A stretch of 12,994 bases of DNA from Fimenecus sp045579305 (GCA_045579305.1 JAZNLY010000090.1:1-12994); one strand, 5' to 3'. Shown: positions 1 to 7,042, numbered from the stretch's first letter. Notes: generated by a model not told the origin, from the sequence alone. Numbers and translations are program-made.

Positions 1-1
1 T

Positions 2-1741
2 GATAAAGTAAAAGATTTCGGTACCGAAATCAAAACTCATTGGAACACACCGGCAGAAGGTAAATATGTTCCTTATAAAGAATATAAGGACGTAGTTATC
101 GGTGTCGGCGCAAACTACACAGGTGCAAAAACACTTGAGTACATCGGCTTCTGGTCAAGCTGTTTCCTCATTATGCACCACTATAAGTTGCCTTATCTCA
201 CATTCTCAGTTATCGGTCTTCTTAATATGCCTCTTGGCTATATTACAGCCCTTATCTGGTGGTATGTATGTGACAACCTTGGCTTCTTACCAAAAAAACA
301 AGAAAGAAAAGTATATCTGGTTTATGGTCTTATGATGGCATTTGGTATATCCACGCTTATATTTGACTATTCAAGACTCTTTGACCAGTCAGGTTCTTTC
401 ATAACAATGCTTAATAGCTTCGAGGGTATGAATGCCACGGCATGTTTTAAGACCTTTGGTACACATTTCCTGTATTCAGGTTGGGTAGGTGCCCGTAATA
501 TTTTCTGGCGTAAAAAACTTATTCCTAAATACGGCAGATATAAGTATGGTCTTTACTGTGATGTTATTCCAAAGATTATAATGGTTATCCTTGTTGGTTG
601 GCTTCCTGTTTATAACATCCCTGATGTTGCTACCCGAGTTTGGGTTGCAAACCTTCTCTTTGCTACATACAATGTATTCGGTTTCGGTAATGTTCTTGAA
701 GAATGTTCAAAGAGAATCAGCCCTAACCTTCAGGAAAGAATTCTTGTTCGTAGCTATCCTGTAAAACTTTCACACATTTTCAATTCAATTCTTGCGATTA
801 TCCTTCCTGCAATCGTTGGTATGCTCCGTCACGAATGGGCAGACCTTAACTTCTACAGATGGGTTATTCCGGTAACATTTACTATTTCTGCTGCATGCAC
901 AATGTTCCTTTCAGGCAGAATTAAAGAAAGAATTCCACAGCCACCTATTGAAGAAAAGGTTCAGATTAAGTTCTGGGACGGTATGCTTGGTGTCCTTAAG
1001 AACAAGTACTTGTTGATTAATACAATAGTTGGTCTTATCGACTCACTTGGTAACGGTATGTTACCATTTGCAACTATCCTTTACTTCTATACATTCCGTC
1101 TGAGTGGTCTTCCATACTCATTATTGGTAGCACTTGTTTCATTCGCAGGAACACCACCTGATTTGTTGTCTCCATATTTCCTCAAGAGATTCTCATACAA
1201 ACAGATTATGATTTTCTACCAGTTAAGCCGTGCACTCGGTAATGCGATTATTGCTATTGCAATGTGGACTCTTGGTGATAATCTTGCTCTTTGTGGTACA
1301 ATCTGTATCGTTGTTCTCTTCTTTATGGAAATGACAAAGACTGTTCCTACAACAGCAGGTCACGATATGGGTGTTCGTATCAGCGACTATCAGATGTACC
1401 TTTCAGGTGAACGTCTTGAAAGCTTCACAGGTATCTTCGGTTGGTTCACAGGACCTATCACATCATTCGTTGGTCTTATTATTCCAATCTTCTTGCTCAG
1501 ATACGGCTTTAACAGTAACTGGGAAATTCTCTTCTTTGATGGTTCAAGAAGAAACATCGTTGTTGTTCCGATTATCGTTGATGCAATCGGTTTCTTCCTT
1601 ATGACAATTCCATATCTTTTCTGGGATTACGACAACAAGAAACAGAAACTTGTTATGGAAGTTCTTAAGCGTCGTGCAGAAGTTACAGAAAAGAAAGCAG
1701 CAGAAGAAGGTAAATCAACTGCTGGTAGCTATAAGGGTTAA
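2..1741 (+). CDS. GPH/MFS-type sugar:cation symporter (5' end outside window)
   Basis: The frame is open from base 2, well upstream of the first in-window ATG at 173, and codes for 579 visible residues, so this is a gene whose start lies just before the window. The product is a polytopic membrane protein with about twelve hydrophobic segments and a charged C-terminal tail (KKAAEEGK) expected in the cytoplasm. Near visible residues 462-475 it has DYQMYLSGERLESF, which matches the DY..W.TG.R.EG signature of the glycoside-pentoside-hexuronide (GPH/MFS_2) family. A central ISPNLQERILVRSYP stretch corresponds to the family's conserved D.ER loop. GPH proteins import sugars or glycosides with Na+ or H+; the substrate cannot be read from sequence. 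A leucine-rich repeat gene follows after 15 bases, so the two are probably co-transcribed. The GPH assignment is motif-based and the family is divergent here. Confidence 0.85.
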   Translation, partial: DKVKDFGTEIKTHWNTPAEGKYVPYKEYKDVVIGVGANYTGAKTLEYIGFWSSCFLIMHHYKLPYLTFSVIGLLNMPLGYITALIWWYVCDNLGFLPKKQERKVYLVYGLMMAFGISTLIFDYSRLFDQSGSFITMLNSFEGMNATACFKTFGTHFLYSGWVGARNIFWRKKLIPKYGRYKYGLYCDVIPKIIMVILVGWLPVYNIPDVATRVWVANLLFATYNVFGFGNVLEECSKRISPNLQERILVRSYPVKLSHIFNSILAIILPAIVGMLRHEWADLNFYRWVIPVTFTISAACTMFLSGRIKERIPQPPIEEKVQIKFWDGMLGVLKNKYLLINTIVGLIDSLGNGMLPFATILYFYTFRLSGLPYSLLVALVSFAGTPPDLLSPYFLKRFSYKQIMIFYQLSRALGNAIIAIAMWTLGDNLALCGTICIVVLFFMEMTKTVPTTAGHDMGVRISDYQMYLSGERLESFTGIFGWFTGPITSFVGLIIPIFLLRYGFNSNWEILFFDGSRRNIVVVPIIVDAIGFFLMTIPYLFWDYDNKKQKLVMEVLKRRAEVTEKKAAEEGKSTAGSYKG

Positions 1742-1756
1742 TGGAGGTGAGTTTTT

Positions 1757-2980
1757 ATGAGTAAAAAAGAAAAGAAAGCAAAGGGTATTGCTTTGCAAGA
1801 AGATATCAAGCTTGATATTTCTGAAGACGAAATATGGACTTATCAGGTAGAGGGTCTTGCTGCACCTCATATTAACAAGCCTTACAAGCATTACAATCTT
1901 AAAAAGGCTATATTCGTAATTGTCATTGTTATTTCTGTTTCCCTTTCAATGCTTTTTTCTGTTCTCGCATTACAGAACGAAACATTTGAATATAAAGAAA
2001 TTGAAAACGGATATGAGTTCTCAAAATTCAGTAATACAGGTTATCTTTATGAATTAGATATCGACTATGTTTCTGATATCGAGTATATTCCAGGCAACAA
2101 TGACCCTGCAACTAATTTCAAGGTTGTTAAGGATGAATCAAAACCAATTGTTTCTGTAAGACAATTCACTCTTAACTGTGATGACAAAATCAAAACCATC
2201 AAAATCGGTCCTGATGTTCTCGATATCGACGGCAAGGCATTCTATTCTTGCTGGGCATTACAGAACATCGAGGTTGACGAAAATAATCCTAATTATTGTG
2301 ACGTTGACGGCGTTCTTTACAATAAGGACAAGACAGAAATTCTCTGTTATCCTTGTGACCACGACGAATATCTTCGTCAGAAATATGGTTATGAAAGAGA
2401 ACTTTACAGAGATGAAGTTACTCCTGAATATGAAAAAGATATCCAGACTTATGTAGTTCCTTCATCAGTTAAAAAGCTTGGTGAAATGTGTTTTAACTAC
2501 GCAAACCTCAGAGTGATTTATCTCCCTGAAGGTCTTGAATCAATCGAAACTCTTGCAGTATTCAAACTTCACGAACGTGTTGACCAGTGGGGAACAACTC
2601 CATCACTTTCAAATATTTTCACATATAAAGGTGAGGCAACAGACCCTCATTTCACAACACAGGATGCACTCGATGATGTTTATCTTTCACTCCCTGAAGG
2701 ACTTAAATTCATTGGTTCTGACTCATTCAGTTATAATCAGAATTTACAGTATGTATACATCCCATCATCTGTAACATCAATCGGTCACCACGCTTTCTGG
2801 GATACTTGTTATAAAGAAGAAGGCGAACTTAAAGGTGTTACAGTAATGAACGTTGCTGTAAGCGAAGAAGATTTTGCCTCTTTGACAGTTGGCGACGACT
2901 GGATTCCAAAATACGACTACTTGTTATTCAAGAAGGCAATTGAAGTAAATTATTCAACAGAAAGACAGCCAATGCCATAA
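1757..2980 (+). CDS. Membrane-anchored BspA-type leucine-rich repeat protein
   Basis: A 407-residue protein starting 6 bases after a strong GGAGGTGA site (1743-1750). Residues 1-50 are charged and should be cytoplasmic; residues 51-73 are one hydrophobic helix without a signal-peptidase site; the rest should lie outside the membrane (type II topology). The outer part holds LRR_5/BspA-type repeats: about 145-200, with the typical GKAFYSCWALQNIEV and DGVLYNKDKTEILCYP motifs, then 231-262 (VPSSVKKLGEMCF, LPEGLESIE) and 308-348 (LPEGLKFIGSDSF, IPSSVTSIGHHAF). BspA-type repeats commonly mediate binding to surfaces, proteins or glycans. No enzyme domain, sortase motif or cell-wall repeat is visible. 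Placement directly behind a sugar symporter suggests a role linked to transport, such as substrate capture or a transporter partner; that is inference. Family assignment is firm, function is not. Confidence 0.88.
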   Translation: MSKKEKKAKGIALQEDIKLDISEDEIWTYQVEGLAAPHINKPYKHYNLKKAIFVIVIVISVSLSMLFSVLALQNETFEYKEIENGYEFSKFSNTGYLYELDIDYVSDIEYIPGNNDPATNFKVVKDESKPIVSVRQFTLNCDDKIKTIKIGPDVLDIDGKAFYSCWALQNIEVDENNPNYCDVDGVLYNKDKTEILCYPCDHDEYLRQKYGYERELYRDEVTPEYEKDIQTYVVPSSVKKLGEMCFNYANLRVIYLPEGLESIETLAVFKLHERVDQWGTTPSLSNIFTYKGEATDPHFTTQDALDDVYLSLPEGLKFIGSDSFSYNQNLQYVYIPSSVTSIGHHAFWDTCYKEEGELKGVTVMNVAVSEEDFASLTVGDDWIPKYDYLLFKKAIEVNYSTERQPMP

Positions 2981-2985
2981 ACTAT

Positions 2986-3017
2986 AAGACTCCACATCAT
3001 CCGGTGTGGGGTCTTTT
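2986..3017 (+). terminator. Rho-independent terminator of the symporter/LRR operon
   Basis: Stem AAGAC-t-CCACA (2986-2996) pairs with TGTGG-g-GTCTT (3005-3015), with one T:G wobble and an 8-base loop, followed by a short T run. It begins 6 bases after the LRR stop codon. Confidence 0.85.
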
Positions 3018-3026
3018 AATGTGCAA

Positions 3027-3066
3027 ACAAAAAGTCCGGTTATATAATGTAACCGGACTTTCGTTT
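3027..3066. terminator. Terminator of the minus-strand secreted-protein gene, probably bidirectional
   Basis: A perfect 12-bp stem, AAAGTCCGGTTA (3031-3042) with TAACCGGACTTT (3050-3061), closes a 7-base loop. Read on the minus strand it follows the stop codon of the 3082-4146 gene by about 20 bases and is followed by a T-rich tract (TTTTTGTTTG). On the plus strand it is followed by TCGTTTT, so it could back up the preceding terminator. It separates two convergent units. Confidence 0.85.
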
Positions 3067-3081
3067 TATACAAATGTGTAA

Positions 3082-4146
3082 TTATTTGATTATACTGTCA
3101 ATATCCATCTCCCAGATGTCCTTATTGATTTCTTTAGCATCGGAATAGGTCAAGGCACCTGATTCAAAAATCACATAGAGTTTACCGTTGTGATAATCCA
3201 TACCTTCCATTAAAGTCGGCATTTTAAAACGTATTATTCTGTTCTTTTTCTTTGCAACAAAAAGGGGAACATCTGTATCAAAAATATTTACGGTATCATT
3301 ACTCCATTCTGTATAGTTTTCAAAAACGTGTAATCTCGAATCATTTCTTCTGCCGTATGATGTGCTGAAAATCACTTCACCATCAGCGGTGATGCTCATT
3401 CCCTGAACCTTATCGGGAATAGAAAGAATAACATCGGGAGCAACTTTTTCTTTTGCAGAATAATCAACTGTTAAAGGTAAATAATAACCGCAGCTCCAAG
3501 CGTGATTTGAGCCTTTGTGATGGTCTTTGTTTACTTTGTTACTGTCCTTATCATTATTGTAAAATTCAGAAACCCAGAGCTTTTCTCCATCGCAATAAAG
3601 CACAGAGCCTTTTACAGGTACAGAAAAATATCCGTCATATTTTACAGTACCGCTTTTACCGTTGAACATATCAACTGTGAAATGATAAATCTTTCCGTTT
3701 GTACTTGCACTGCCACCTGATGAAATCCAGATGTCATCACCATTTGAAGCAATTCCACCTGCGTGACCGGTAAACCCGTCAATTATGAACATTTTGCTCT
3801 CTTGTGTTTCAGGGTTTACAAAGTAAATACGGGAAAATTGTTCGTTTCCGTCAGCATCCTTTGGCATATAACCACTTATAGCAAACATTCCAATATTTTC
3901 AACAAAGCAGATGCCCTGTGGAATAAACCCATCGTCTAAACCGGGCACTTCACAAGGAAATTCAGTAAAATTTTCTACATCAACTCTCTTGTCACCACCA
4001 AGAAAGCCCAAAACACTGTCAAATGCGTTTTTTACGAAATAAAAGATATTTGTTACACCTTCAGAAACAGAAATTGCTGATGCAGGTAGCGTGAAAATGC
4101 TTAAAATAATTGCAAATGCGAGTATAATACTGATAATTTTCTTCAT
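3082..4146 (-). CDS. Secreted protein with beta-propeller-like repeats, function unknown
   Basis: A 354-residue protein, read from 4146 down. An in-frame ATG exists at 4206, but that codon overlaps the -35 element of the likely promoter; the ATG at 4146 has AAGGGATG just upstream and opens a clean signal peptide (MKKIISIILAFAIILSIF, then AXA-type site A22-S23-A24). Mature residues carry at least five similar segments of the form 'PQGICFVENIGMFAISGYM', 'HAGGIASNGDDIWISSGG', 'GSVLYCDGEKLWVSEF', 'VQGMSITADGEVIFSTSYG' and 'MEGMDYHNGKLYVIFESG', each a short beta pair with a Gly turn, as in propeller blades of the SMP-30/YncE/NHL sort. No catalytic motif or anchor is recognised. It is expressed as a single gene, divergent from the GH13 gene. 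The start and secretion are well supported; the propeller fold is inferred from the repeats. Confidence 0.82.
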   Translation of the reverse strand: MKKIISIILAFAIILSIFTLPASAISVSEGVTNIFYFVKNAFDSVLGFLGGDKRVDVENFTEFPCEVPGLDDGFIPQGICFVENIGMFAISGYMPKDADGNEQFSRIYFVNPETQESKMFIIDGFTGHAGGIASNGDDIWISSGGSASTNGKIYHFTVDMFNGKSGTVKYDGYFSVPVKGSVLYCDGEKLWVSEFYNNDKDSNKVNKDHHKGSNHAWSCGYYLPLTVDYSAKEKVAPDVILSIPDKVQGMSITADGEVIFSTSYGRRNDSRLHVFENYTEWSNDTVNIFDTDVPLFVAKKKNRIIRFKMPTLMEGMDYHNGKLYVIFESGALTYSDAKEINKDIWEMDIDSIIK

Positions 4147-4177
4147 AAAATCATCCCTTCGTGTCTTTCTTAAATAA

Positions 4178-4206
4178 ATATTACCATAAATATGTATAAT
4201 TATCAA
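4178..4206 (-). promoter_or_regulatory. Promoter for the secreted-protein gene
   Basis: On the minus strand TTGATA (4206-4201) and TAATAT (4183-4178) are spaced by 17 bases, 31 bases ahead of the ATG at 4146. The -35 is 5/6 to consensus, the -10 only 4/6. Confidence 0.55.
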
Positions 4207-4211
4207 TGCGG

Positions 4212-4240
4212 TTGAAATTTATGGAAAAATGTAGTATAAT
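4212..4240 (+). promoter_or_regulatory. Promoter for the GH13 glucosidase gene
   Basis: TTGAAA (4212-4217) and a perfect TATAAT (4235-4240) are separated by 17 bases. It lies downstream of the alternative ATG at 4206, which supports translation starting at 4275. Its -35 box is only 5 bases from the -35 box of the divergent minus-strand promoter. Confidence 0.82.
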
Positions 4241-4253
4241 ATTTGAATTATAT

Positions 4254-4271
4254 ATCTTTGAAAGGAAAGAT
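4254..4271 (+). promoter_or_regulatory. Short hairpin presenting the ribosome binding site in its loop
   Basis: ATCTTT (4254-4259) can pair with AAAGAT (4266-4271) around the loop GAAAGG, which contains part of the ribosome binding site for the ATG at 4275. The stem is only 6 bp and AT-rich, so it may be chance. Confidence 0.3.
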
Positions 4272-4274
4272 TTT

Positions 4275-6161
4275 ATGAAAATTACTCCTGCAAGTACTTT
4301 AAAGGATGTTATGAATACGCCTGTCGGTAACGACCTTGTTGAAATGGTTGCTTATCATACCGGTATTCCGGGTGCAGTTATCCATAACCCATTGGTTGGT
4401 AAAATGAAGTTGAAGACTATCCCAAAACTCTTGGGTGACAAGCTTCCAATGGAAACTATTGAACATATGTGTAACCTTTTGAATTTAACTCCTGAAAAGG
4501 TTATTACAAAGGACGAGGTTGACCCAAAATGGTGGAAAGAATCTGTTATTTATCAGATTTATCCTCGTTCATTTATGGACTCAAATGGCGATGGTATCGG
4601 TGATTTACAGGGTATTATCTCAAAGCTTGATTATCTTAAGGATTTAGGTGTTGATGTACTCTGGTTAAGCCCAATTTACGATTCACCTAACGACGATATG
4701 GGTTATGATATCCGTGATTATCGCAAGATTATGACAGAATTCGGCACAATGGACGATTTCGACCTTATGCTCCAGGAAATTCATAAGCGTGGTATGAAAC
4801 TTGTTATGGACCTTGTTGTAAACCATACTTCTGACGAACACGAGTGGTTCCAGAAAGCATTGGCAGGGGACCAGAAATACAAGGATTACTATATCTTCCG
4901 TAAGGGTAAAGGTGCCGGAATCCCACCAAATAACTGGACATCAGTTTTCTCAGGCTCAGCCTGGAATTACTATCCTGAGCTTGACGAGTGGGCAATGCAC
5001 ATCTTCTCATCAAAACAGATGGACCTTAACTGGGAAAATCCTGATATGAGAAAAGAAATTGCAGAAATGGTATGCTGGTGGCTCGAAAAAGGCGTTGACG
5101 GCTTCAGAATGGACGTCATCAACCTTATTTCAAAGGTGGAAGGACTTCCTGACGGTAATCCGCTTGTTGGTGAATTCATCGGTTATGGTGGTGAACATTA
5201 TTTCTGGGGACCAAGACTCCACGAATACCTCCACGAGCTTAACGAAAATTCATTCAAGAAATTCCCTGAATCCTTCTGTGTTGGTGAAACAGGTGGTATC
5301 GGCGTTGAAATGGCTAAATACCTTGTTGATGATTCCCGTGAAGAAATAAGAGAAACATTCCTTTTTGACCAGCTTGAAACTCCTGGTAAACAAAGATGGA
5401 GTGATTATAAATATGACCTTAAATACTTGAAGGAAATGTTTACAAAATATCAGCTTTCACTCTATGGCTCATCATGGCCAACACTCGTTATCGAAAACCA
5501 CGATAACCCACGAATGACATCAAAGGTTAACCCTGACCCTAAATTCAGAAAACCTCTTTCAAAGCTTATCGGTGCAATTCTCCTTACAGGTCGTGCAACA
5601 CCATATATCTTCCAGGGTGAAGAGCTTGGTATGATGAACTGTGCATTTAATGATATGAGTGAGCTTCGTGACGTTGAGTCAATCAATAGATATGCTGAAC
5701 TTATCGAAAAGGGCAAAACACCTGAAGAAGCATGGAAAGAAATTATGGCAGGTAGCCGTGACCATTCAAGAACTCCTGTTTGTTGGGATGACAGTGAAAA
5801 TGCAGGTTTCACAACAGGTACACCTTGGATTCGTGTAAATGATGACTATAAAGAATGTAACGTAAAGGCACAGCTTGAAGATAAAACAAGCCCTTATAAT
5901 TACTATAAAGCACTTATGGCACTTCGTAAGGAAAATAAGGCAACTCTTGTTTACGGTGACTTCCAGCCACTCAAGACAAATGATAAAACATTTTGTCTTT
6001 ACAGAGAAAGCGCAGAGGGCAAATTCTATATTGAAATGAACCTTACAGAGAATATTGTATCCCGTCCAAGACCTGCAGAAGGTGAGTGTGTGCTTTCAAA
6101 CTATTCTGTAAGTGCAGACAAACTCCGTGCTTATGAAGTAAATATTTACAAAGTAAACTAA
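4275..6161 (+). CDS. GH13 (subfamily 31-like) oligo-1,6-glucosidase/alpha-glucosidase with N-terminal extension
   Basis: A 628-residue cytoplasmic enzyme (no signal peptide), starting at the ATG behind AAAGGAAAG and downstream of a good promoter. The GH13 barrel begins near residue 86 (WWKESVIYQIYPRSF) and has all conserved regions: DLVVNHTSDEHEWF (from D179), MDLNWENP, GFRMDVINLI with nucleophile D280, CVGETGG with acid/base E338, and IENHDNPR with H409 and D410. The residue after the nucleophile is Val (281); in the isomaltase/maltase group Val goes with alpha-1,6 and Thr with alpha-1,4 specificity, so hydrolysis of isomaltose or panose-type oligosaccharides is likely. GH13_31 enzymes usually run about 550-570 residues; the surplus is residues 1-82, a separate, probably helical segment (STLKDVMNTPVGNDLVEMV) of unknown role. 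The gene is probably monocistronic. Trehalose-6-phosphate hydrolase and sucrose-active relatives are less likely alternatives. Confidence 0.92.
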   Translation: MKITPASTLKDVMNTPVGNDLVEMVAYHTGIPGAVIHNPLVGKMKLKTIPKLLGDKLPMETIEHMCNLLNLTPEKVITKDEVDPKWWKESVIYQIYPRSFMDSNGDGIGDLQGIISKLDYLKDLGVDVLWLSPIYDSPNDDMGYDIRDYRKIMTEFGTMDDFDLMLQEIHKRGMKLVMDLVVNHTSDEHEWFQKALAGDQKYKDYYIFRKGKGAGIPPNNWTSVFSGSAWNYYPELDEWAMHIFSSKQMDLNWENPDMRKEIAEMVCWWLEKGVDGFRMDVINLISKVEGLPDGNPLVGEFIGYGGEHYFWGPRLHEYLHELNENSFKKFPESFCVGETGGIGVEMAKYLVDDSREEIRETFLFDQLETPGKQRWSDYKYDLKYLKEMFTKYQLSLYGSSWPTLVIENHDNPRMTSKVNPDPKFRKPLSKLIGAILLTGRATPYIFQGEELGMMNCAFNDMSELRDVESINRYAELIEKGKTPEEAWKEIMAGSRDHSRTPVCWDDSENAGFTTGTPWIRVNDDYKECNVKAQLEDKTSPYNYYKALMALRKENKATLVYGDFQPLKTNDKTFCLYRESAEGKFYIEMNLTENIVSRPRPAEGECVLSNYSVSADKLRAYEVNIYKVN

Positions 6162-6164
6162 ATA

Positions 6165-6200
6165 GACAGTAAAGGTGTAGTGAAAGCTAAACCTTTTGTC
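6165..6200 (+). terminator. Possible weak terminator hairpin after the GH13 gene
   Basis: GACA-gt-AAAGGT (6165-6176) can pair with ACCTTT-TGTC (6191-6200) around a 14-base loop, 3 bases after the stop codon. There is no proper T run after it, so transcription may instead end at the stronger hairpin at 6262-6311. Confidence 0.35.
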
Positions 6201-6226
6201 ATAATTTACAATCTTTCGTGAATGTG

Positions 6227-6255
6227 TTGACTAATGTCAAAGTTTATGATAGAAT
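6227..6255 (+). promoter_or_regulatory. Promoter ahead of the 194-residue membrane protein gene
   Basis: TTGACT (6227-6232) and TAGAAT (6250-6255), each 5/6 to consensus, with 17-base spacing. The expected start of transcription, near 6262, is the first base of the hairpin described next. Confidence 0.7.
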
Positions 6256-6261
6256 AATGCG

Positions 6262-6311
6262 AAATCACTTCGATATGACCCGTAATGAGCCACACTTGAA
6301 GTGATTTTTTT
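6262..6311 (+). terminator. Intrinsic terminator or leader attenuator
   Basis: A perfect 10-bp stem, AAATCACTTC (6262-6271) with GAAGTGATTT (6298-6307), a 26-base loop, and a run of seven Ts (6305-6311). It has the form of an intrinsic terminator. Because a good promoter ends right before it, it could either close the GH13 transcript or terminate/attenuate the transcript of the gene at 6343. A 9-codon reading frame (ATG 6275 to TGA 6304) fits inside it but has no ribosome binding site. I do not recognise a known riboswitch class. Confidence 0.7.
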
Positions 6312-6342
6312 ATGGTAATTTACTATTCGGAGGATAAAATTA

Positions 6343-6927
6343 ATGAGTCAGACAAACGAAAATAAGAAAATTAAACTTTTCCATAAACCACCAAAGGGAA
6401 AACTTCCTGCACTTTGCCTTGTGTTCTTATGGATTGCATTGTGGAATTCAATGTTCCAGTTGCTTGAAATCACACACATTATGCCACACGAAGGCTTGAG
6501 AGTGGTCAACTGGGCATTTTTCATGACAGTTGCTGTATTCTTCCTTCAGGAAGAGCTTACATACAAAGAACGCTTCTGGTACACAATTTGTGGTGGTACA
6601 GTAGGTCTTCTTCTTGCAGCATGTGTAGGTCTTGGTAAAGGACTTTTAGTGAATCTTGGATTGCCAGAGCTTGCTGCAACATGCATTCCACTTGTAACAA
6701 TAATCGGAATTCTTATTCTTACAAGGCCATTTCTTCCTATGTTTTTCAATGATGTTGGATTTGTTTATCTTATCTGTTCATTCATCAACAAAAAGACAAT
6801 GCTCGCAGACCTTCCAAGCCATCTTCTTTCACTTGTTTTAGGTTCAATTATTTTGAATCTTGGTGCAACTGGTATTATCACACTTTACAGGAAGCATATG
6901 GCAAAGAAAAGAGCAAAAGAACAGTAA
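6343..6927 (+). CDS. Six-helix membrane protein of unknown function
   Basis: A 194-residue protein starting 8 bases after CGGAGGA (6328-6334). It has a short basic N-terminus (KKIKLFHKPPKGK) and roughly six hydrophobic segments at about residues 22-42, 54-68, 80-103, 109-127, 132-147 and 160-182, ending in a strongly basic tail (KHMAKKRAKEQ), which suggests both ends are cytoplasmic. The Gly-rich third segment (GGTVGLLLAACVGLGKG) and the LPSHLLSLVLGSIILN stretch recall small integral membrane families such as DUF1097 (YcdZ-like), but that resemblance is weak and from memory. No catalytic or ion-binding motif is obvious. It has its own promoter and terminator, so it is a single-gene unit unrelated to its neighbours. 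Confidence 0.8.
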   Translation: MSQTNENKKIKLFHKPPKGKLPALCLVFLWIALWNSMFQLLEITHIMPHEGLRVVNWAFFMTVAVFFLQEELTYKERFWYTICGGTVGLLLAACVGLGKGLLVNLGLPELAATCIPLVTIIGILILTRPFLPMFFNDVGFVYLICSFINKKTMLADLPSHLLSLVLGSIILNLGATGIITLYRKHMAKKRAKEQ

Positions 6928-6939
6928 AAAAGGTTGTAG

Positions 6940-6967
6940 GGGACGATGACAATATCGTTCCTTTTTT
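6940..6967 (+). terminator. Rho-independent terminator
   Basis: GGGACGAT (6940-6947) pairs with ATCGTTCC (6954-6961, one G:T wobble) around a 6-base loop and is followed by six Ts. It lies 12 bases after the stop codon of the membrane protein gene. Confidence 0.88.
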
Positions 6968-6991
6968 ATTTTAAATCTTTTAATTCTCATA

Positions 6992-7020
6992 TTGACATTT
7001 TGAAATTCATAATATATAAT
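6992..7020 (+). promoter_or_regulatory. Consensus promoter of the tRNA-Leu gene
   Basis: TTGACA (6992-6997) and TATAAT (7015-7020) are both perfect matches with the ideal 17-base spacing. The tRNA begins 22 bases after the -10 box. This is what one expects for a strong stable-RNA promoter. Confidence 0.93.
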
Positions 7021-7042
7021 AATAAGGCTGTTAAAACAGTAT

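Noticed and set aside
173..1741. Start of the symporter at the ATG at 173
   Set aside because: The same frame is open to base 2, and residues before 173 fit the first membrane segment of the family, so the start is outside the window.
4147..4206. Upstream ATG for the minus-strand secreted protein adding 20 residues
   Set aside because: It would put a charged segment ahead of a clean signal peptide and overlaps the promoter. The ATG at 4146 has the ribosome binding site.
4206..4274. Upstream ATG for the GH13 gene adding 23 residues
   Set aside because: The ATG lies upstream of the TTGAAA/TATAAT promoter and has no ribosome binding site. The added residues are not family-like.
5462..5812. 116-codon minus-strand frame inside the GH13 gene
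   Set aside because: Antisense shadow of the GH13 coding sequence, which has strong coding motifs on the plus strand.
6262..6311. Known riboswitch upstream of the membrane protein gene
   Set aside because: The leader is too short, and I cannot match its loop to fluoride, preQ1, guanidine or other small aptamers. It is kept only as an unclassified hairpin.
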